Origin: Isochrysis galbana
Lineage: Eukaryota; Haptophyta; Isochrysidales; Isochrysidaceae
Reading direction: 5' to 3'
Length of the DNA stretch: 64,000 bases
Assembly (NCBI GenBank): GCA_018136815.1
Contig: CM030936.1
Span: 3,452,524-3,516,523, forward strand
A program made the position numbers and the translations under genes. Every line of letters begins with the position of its first letter. Within the stretch, counting starts at the first letter, position 1. Below the pieces are notes generated by a model. The model was not told the origin of the DNA and made no database searches. It saw nothing but the letters and a program-made list of their open reading frames with translations. Below, in pieces: positions 61,151 to 64,000 of this stretch.

Positions 61151-62915
61151 CAACTAAGTTCTACGTTTATACTTAGACGCGATGGAGCGCGCCGCCGCGA
61201 CTCCCCTCTCCTCCGGGCCCCCCGCCGAGGGCGCCCTCCCAGTACCCATGGAGCAGCCGCTGTCGAAGCGGCCGCGTCCGCCCACCGAGGCCGAGCAGGT
61301 GCGTGCGACTCCGGTCGCGCCACACGGCCCGTGGCCCCGGCCACGCCACTCATGGCAGCCATGCTGGACTCCCCCATGGGGGGCAGCAGGATGCTGGCAA
61401 CACCCCAACAGTGTCAGGCTTGAGCAGCCACTCCTCCATTGGGCATGCCTTATGGCAGTGGCCCCTCTCACCCTGGCAAGGGCCGCACTGCTCCGGCAGC
61501 GCGACCCGAGGCCGGGTGCCGGGTGGCCCTTATGGGCACAACATGAACACCATTGTACCGCACAATACACCCAGTGACACCTCCACATGCACATCACATG
61601 ACACGCACGAGACACCCACACAGGACCCTCCTAGTGAGAGCCCCAGGACCACGCCATCCCACACTCCAATGCACATTCCACTGACTGACCATAGCCACTC
61701 CCGCTCCTGGGTCGCAGGACCAAGACTCAGAGGAAGACAACAACGTCACAGACTCGGACGCCACATACGAACTTTCATTCCATCAATCCGGAGACATCAT
61801 ACTCCACGACACGACGGTGTACGCCGCCATCGTCGAGCTCTTACTCGAACTCGAGGGAGTTGACCCCGAGCCGGACTTCTGGGCACGCTCAGCGAGGGGC
61901 CCGTGGCACATCGCAGTCAACGAGGACTGCGCGCAACAATTCCAAGCCAAATATGGCGATCTCACAAGCATTCGCGTCTTGTCGCAAGACATCCCCGTCC
62001 GCATCATGATTGAATCCATCGAAGGAAAACTCAACAAGAAAGGCACCACCTCCTGCAAGACCCTCTACGAGGCACTCCAAGACGTCGCGGCCCACATCGT
62101 GGTCGAAGCGGACGGACTCGCGCAAGCTTCAAAGATCAGCCTGAGCGCTCTCTCTCGTAAAAGCGGTAGAATCGCAAGGCCTCACGTTCCTCAAGGGAAA
62201 CCGCGAGCGTATGAAACTGGAAGGTGAATCGGTCACTTTCGTGTCGAAAGTGGCGCACTCTACCCGCTGGCACATGTACGTCTCAGCAGCACAAGGAACT
62301 TTCCTATCGGGCAACTTCCCGCGCAAAATCATACTCAACATCGACAACAAAACGGTGCCAGTAAACTATGCTGTTCGAGCGTGCAAGCCGATCAATATGC
62401 CCCCAAACATTCAATCCCCGCACAAACTCATGATCCATGGGAGCACCAAAGGATGCAAGGGTTGGCGCCCAGAAGTGGCCCTCGGACTCCCCCCAACTCA
62501 CCGCATCTGCAAATGCGACGCGGAGGCCGCCAAGCGCAGGGAGCGCAACGAGTCGCGCAAGATCGCTCCCCGCCCTAAGACGGCCCACGAGGCGCTTGGC
62601 AAGGCCCCCCCCAAACCATGCGCCCGCTTCTCTCAAGGTCTTTGCCTACGCAACAAACGCGGGGTGCGCTGCAACTTATCGCACGAGATCCCACGCGCGT
62701 GGTGGATAGACAACAAATGTACCATCCGCTGCCACCTCCATCCGCACAAGCACAAGAAAATCGCGGGGTCCTGCCTGAACGGCCCGACGTGCCTATTCCT
62801 CCACCCAGAGTGCGCGGCGGCCCTACTGGCAAAGTTGATCGCCCTAACGCACGAAGCGGCGCAACCGCCTCACCCCAGACTCACATTTGACTCCACCCTT
62901 GGATATCCAGGTGAG
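61151..62915 (+). pseudogene. LINE family C: 5' stem-loop and frameshifted ORF1 with CCCH fingers
   Basis: CTAAGT/ACTTAG (61154-61176) lies just before ATG at 61182 (MERAAATPLSSGPPAEGALP). The protein continues in three frames: 61182-61577, then 61817-62227 (AAIVELLLELEGVDPEPDFW, EGKLNKKGTTSCKTLYEALQ), then 62211 to about 62910. The last part ends with two zinc fingers, C-x7-C-x8-C-x3-H (from CARFSQGLC) and C-x13-C-x5-C-x3-H (ending CLFLH), matching those of LINE A. Homology ends near GYPG, before any ORF2. At least two frameshifts make it inactive. Confidence 0.82.
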
Positions 62916-63639
62916 GGACCGATTCGCGTCTTTTCCACCCCCATCCCCCCATTTGGCTGCCGCCGCGCGCTCGGCGCAACGAGCGCGAGCGCGACGCGTG
63001 CGTGCGCTGCGGCCGCGCCGTGTGGCAGCCGCTCGTGGGTGCGCGCGCGCGGCACCTCCGACGGCACCGACGTGACTGAGACTAAGCTAGGCCTACACAA
63101 TACAATACACCATGCACAATTCCCTGTGAAGAAGAAGAAGAGACGCGCCCCGAATCTTCAGCGGTGCTTTTGTACGTTAGCCCTGAATCTTTAGATGTTT
63201 TGTTTTCGCTCGAGAATCGCTCACGCGCGCGAGAAATGTATGCTATGAGGGCCGTTCTGTTGCTAAAAGCAACGACGAGAGACGACAAGAGGTTGCTCCC
63301 CCACCATTGTTTGTTTTACCCTAGTGCGGCATGCTTCTATCCATGGCGTCCATGGGTGGGTGTCGGTGCTGTGTGCTTTCATTCACCCGTATTACCTTGT
63401 TTGTTGGGAGTTTAACGGGCGGGCCGGGAAGGAGTTGCAGCAAGGAGGGAGGCTGGAGGGCTTGCTGGAGGAAGTGTATTTGTATTTGTTGGGCCTCAGT
63501 GCCAAGTGCCAATGCCAATGCCAGTGTCAGTGTCGGCATCAATCGATCATGGCGGCGGGGTATCTCATCCCACGTGCAGGTATGTATGCCGTCGTTTGCC
63601 GGGGTTTTACGGCTTAGTTTCAAGCTAGGGGCAGTAGCG
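62916..63639. other. no confident gene
   Basis: GC-rich and then mixed sequence, with CGAATCTTCAGCGG (M-end-like) near 63151. Between 63500 and 63540 CCAATGCCAATGCCAGTGTCA is a short TGCCAA-type iteration. Confidence 0.35.
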
Positions 63640-63948
63640 GAATATGCTTTCTTTCACTTAGATGATCATCCTTCGTGGAGCGGGAGCAGGCGCTCGCGGG
63701 AGCGGGAGGGGGAGGAAGGGGATGCGCAGTTGCCGGGGGCATGTAAGGGCGTTGGGGTAACTTCGTTGGCACATACCCACAGAGGGAGGTGGGAAATAGT
63801 GGTAGTTACAAAGAGCGAGCGACCGGGCGATTGGTATTGCGGAAAATACTCGCTGCCGGTGTTAGCTGTTAGCTCGCAGTGGCCAGGGTGCGCTATGGGG
63901 TTTTGCATGGTTAAGTCTTACAACGATGCGAAAGAAATTTTTTTGTAA
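63640..63948 (+). CDS. possible last exon of an unknown gene
   Basis: The frame is open from far upstream, but only the part from about 63640 looks coding: AEYAFFHLDDHPSW, a charged linker, then RWEIVVVTKSERPGDWYCG, KYSLPVLAVSSQWPGCAMGF and SYNDAKEIFL before TAA. An acceptor such as GGCAG|TAG near 63634 is plausible. No family recognised; an upstream partner exon was not found. Confidence 0.35.
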   Translation, partial: EYAFFHLDDHPSWSGSRRSREREGEEGDAQLPGACKGVGVTSLAHTHRGRWEIVVVTKSERPGDWYCGKYSLPVLAVSSQWPGCAMGFCMVKSYNDAKEIFL

Positions 63949-64000
63949 CAAGCATCGTGCCATGCGTACCGAGTTGTATTTGGTGGAATCTAGAATGGTG

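Overview
This window reads as nuclear DNA of a GC-rich, repeat-laden eukaryotic microalga or protist. The evidence is spliceosomal genes with short GT-AG (and probably some GC-AG) introns, a multidomain eukaryotic acetyl-CoA carboxylase, an EXO1-type nuclease, APE-type LINEs, several classes of DNA transposon, very long CT/AG microsatellites and long C or G homopolymers. A haptophyte-like alga would fit, but the lineage cannot be fixed from this sequence alone. No bacterial operon, CRISPR array, rRNA or recognisable tRNA was seen.

Genes. Confident host genes are: a two-exon unknown gene with duplicated KEVQTDL-type segments (3987-5439, minus); an SGNH/GDSL-like hydrolase (10814-12604, plus); a three-exon gene with a probable 2-oxoglutarate/Fe(II) dioxygenase-type C-terminus (15732-17221, minus); an unknown protein with two tandem RYFV...GWD repeats (23214-23996, minus); an exonuclease 1 homologue (29974-31983, plus); a ten-exon fusion of dephospho-CoA kinase and a HAD phosphatase (34878-38140, plus); cytosolic-type homomeric acetyl-CoA carboxylase (47338-54079, plus, three exons); and a 652-residue protein with 17 tandem decapeptides (57817-59775, plus). 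Weaker gene candidates lie at 69-371, 7565-7777, 10174-10716, 18659-20520, 22899-23063, 33748-34065 and 63640-63948.

Mobile DNA. Most of the rest is transposons. A LINE (38709-42985) has a 16-bp target-site duplication, an ORF1 with two CCCH zinc fingers, and an overlapping ORF2 carrying an APE endonuclease but lacking most of the reverse transcriptase. An internally deleted sister copy (43421-43955) sits inside a second LINE with an 18-bp duplication. Further LINE fragments are at 963-1953, 17330-17880, 56905-57790 and 61151-62915. Several short non-autonomous retroelement families (named E, F/J, D/K, I and M here) recur on both strands, often as mosaics. DNA transposons with matching inverted termini and target duplications are at 2117-2936 (hAT-like, 8-bp), 2975-3431 (MULE-like, 10-bp) and 24628-26228 (8-bp, carrying a giant CCCT/CT/CA microsatellite).

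Most unusual signals. (1) Nearly every retroelement family begins, at or within a few bases of its 5' terminus, with a short stem-loop followed 4-9 bases later by ATG. The stem sequence differs between families but the pairing is kept. (2) Four copies of a roughly 40-bp element keep a small hairpin through compensatory changes. (3) The dephospho-CoA kinase/HAD fusion. (4) A repeat that carries a small two-helix membrane protein in one copy and lacks it in another.
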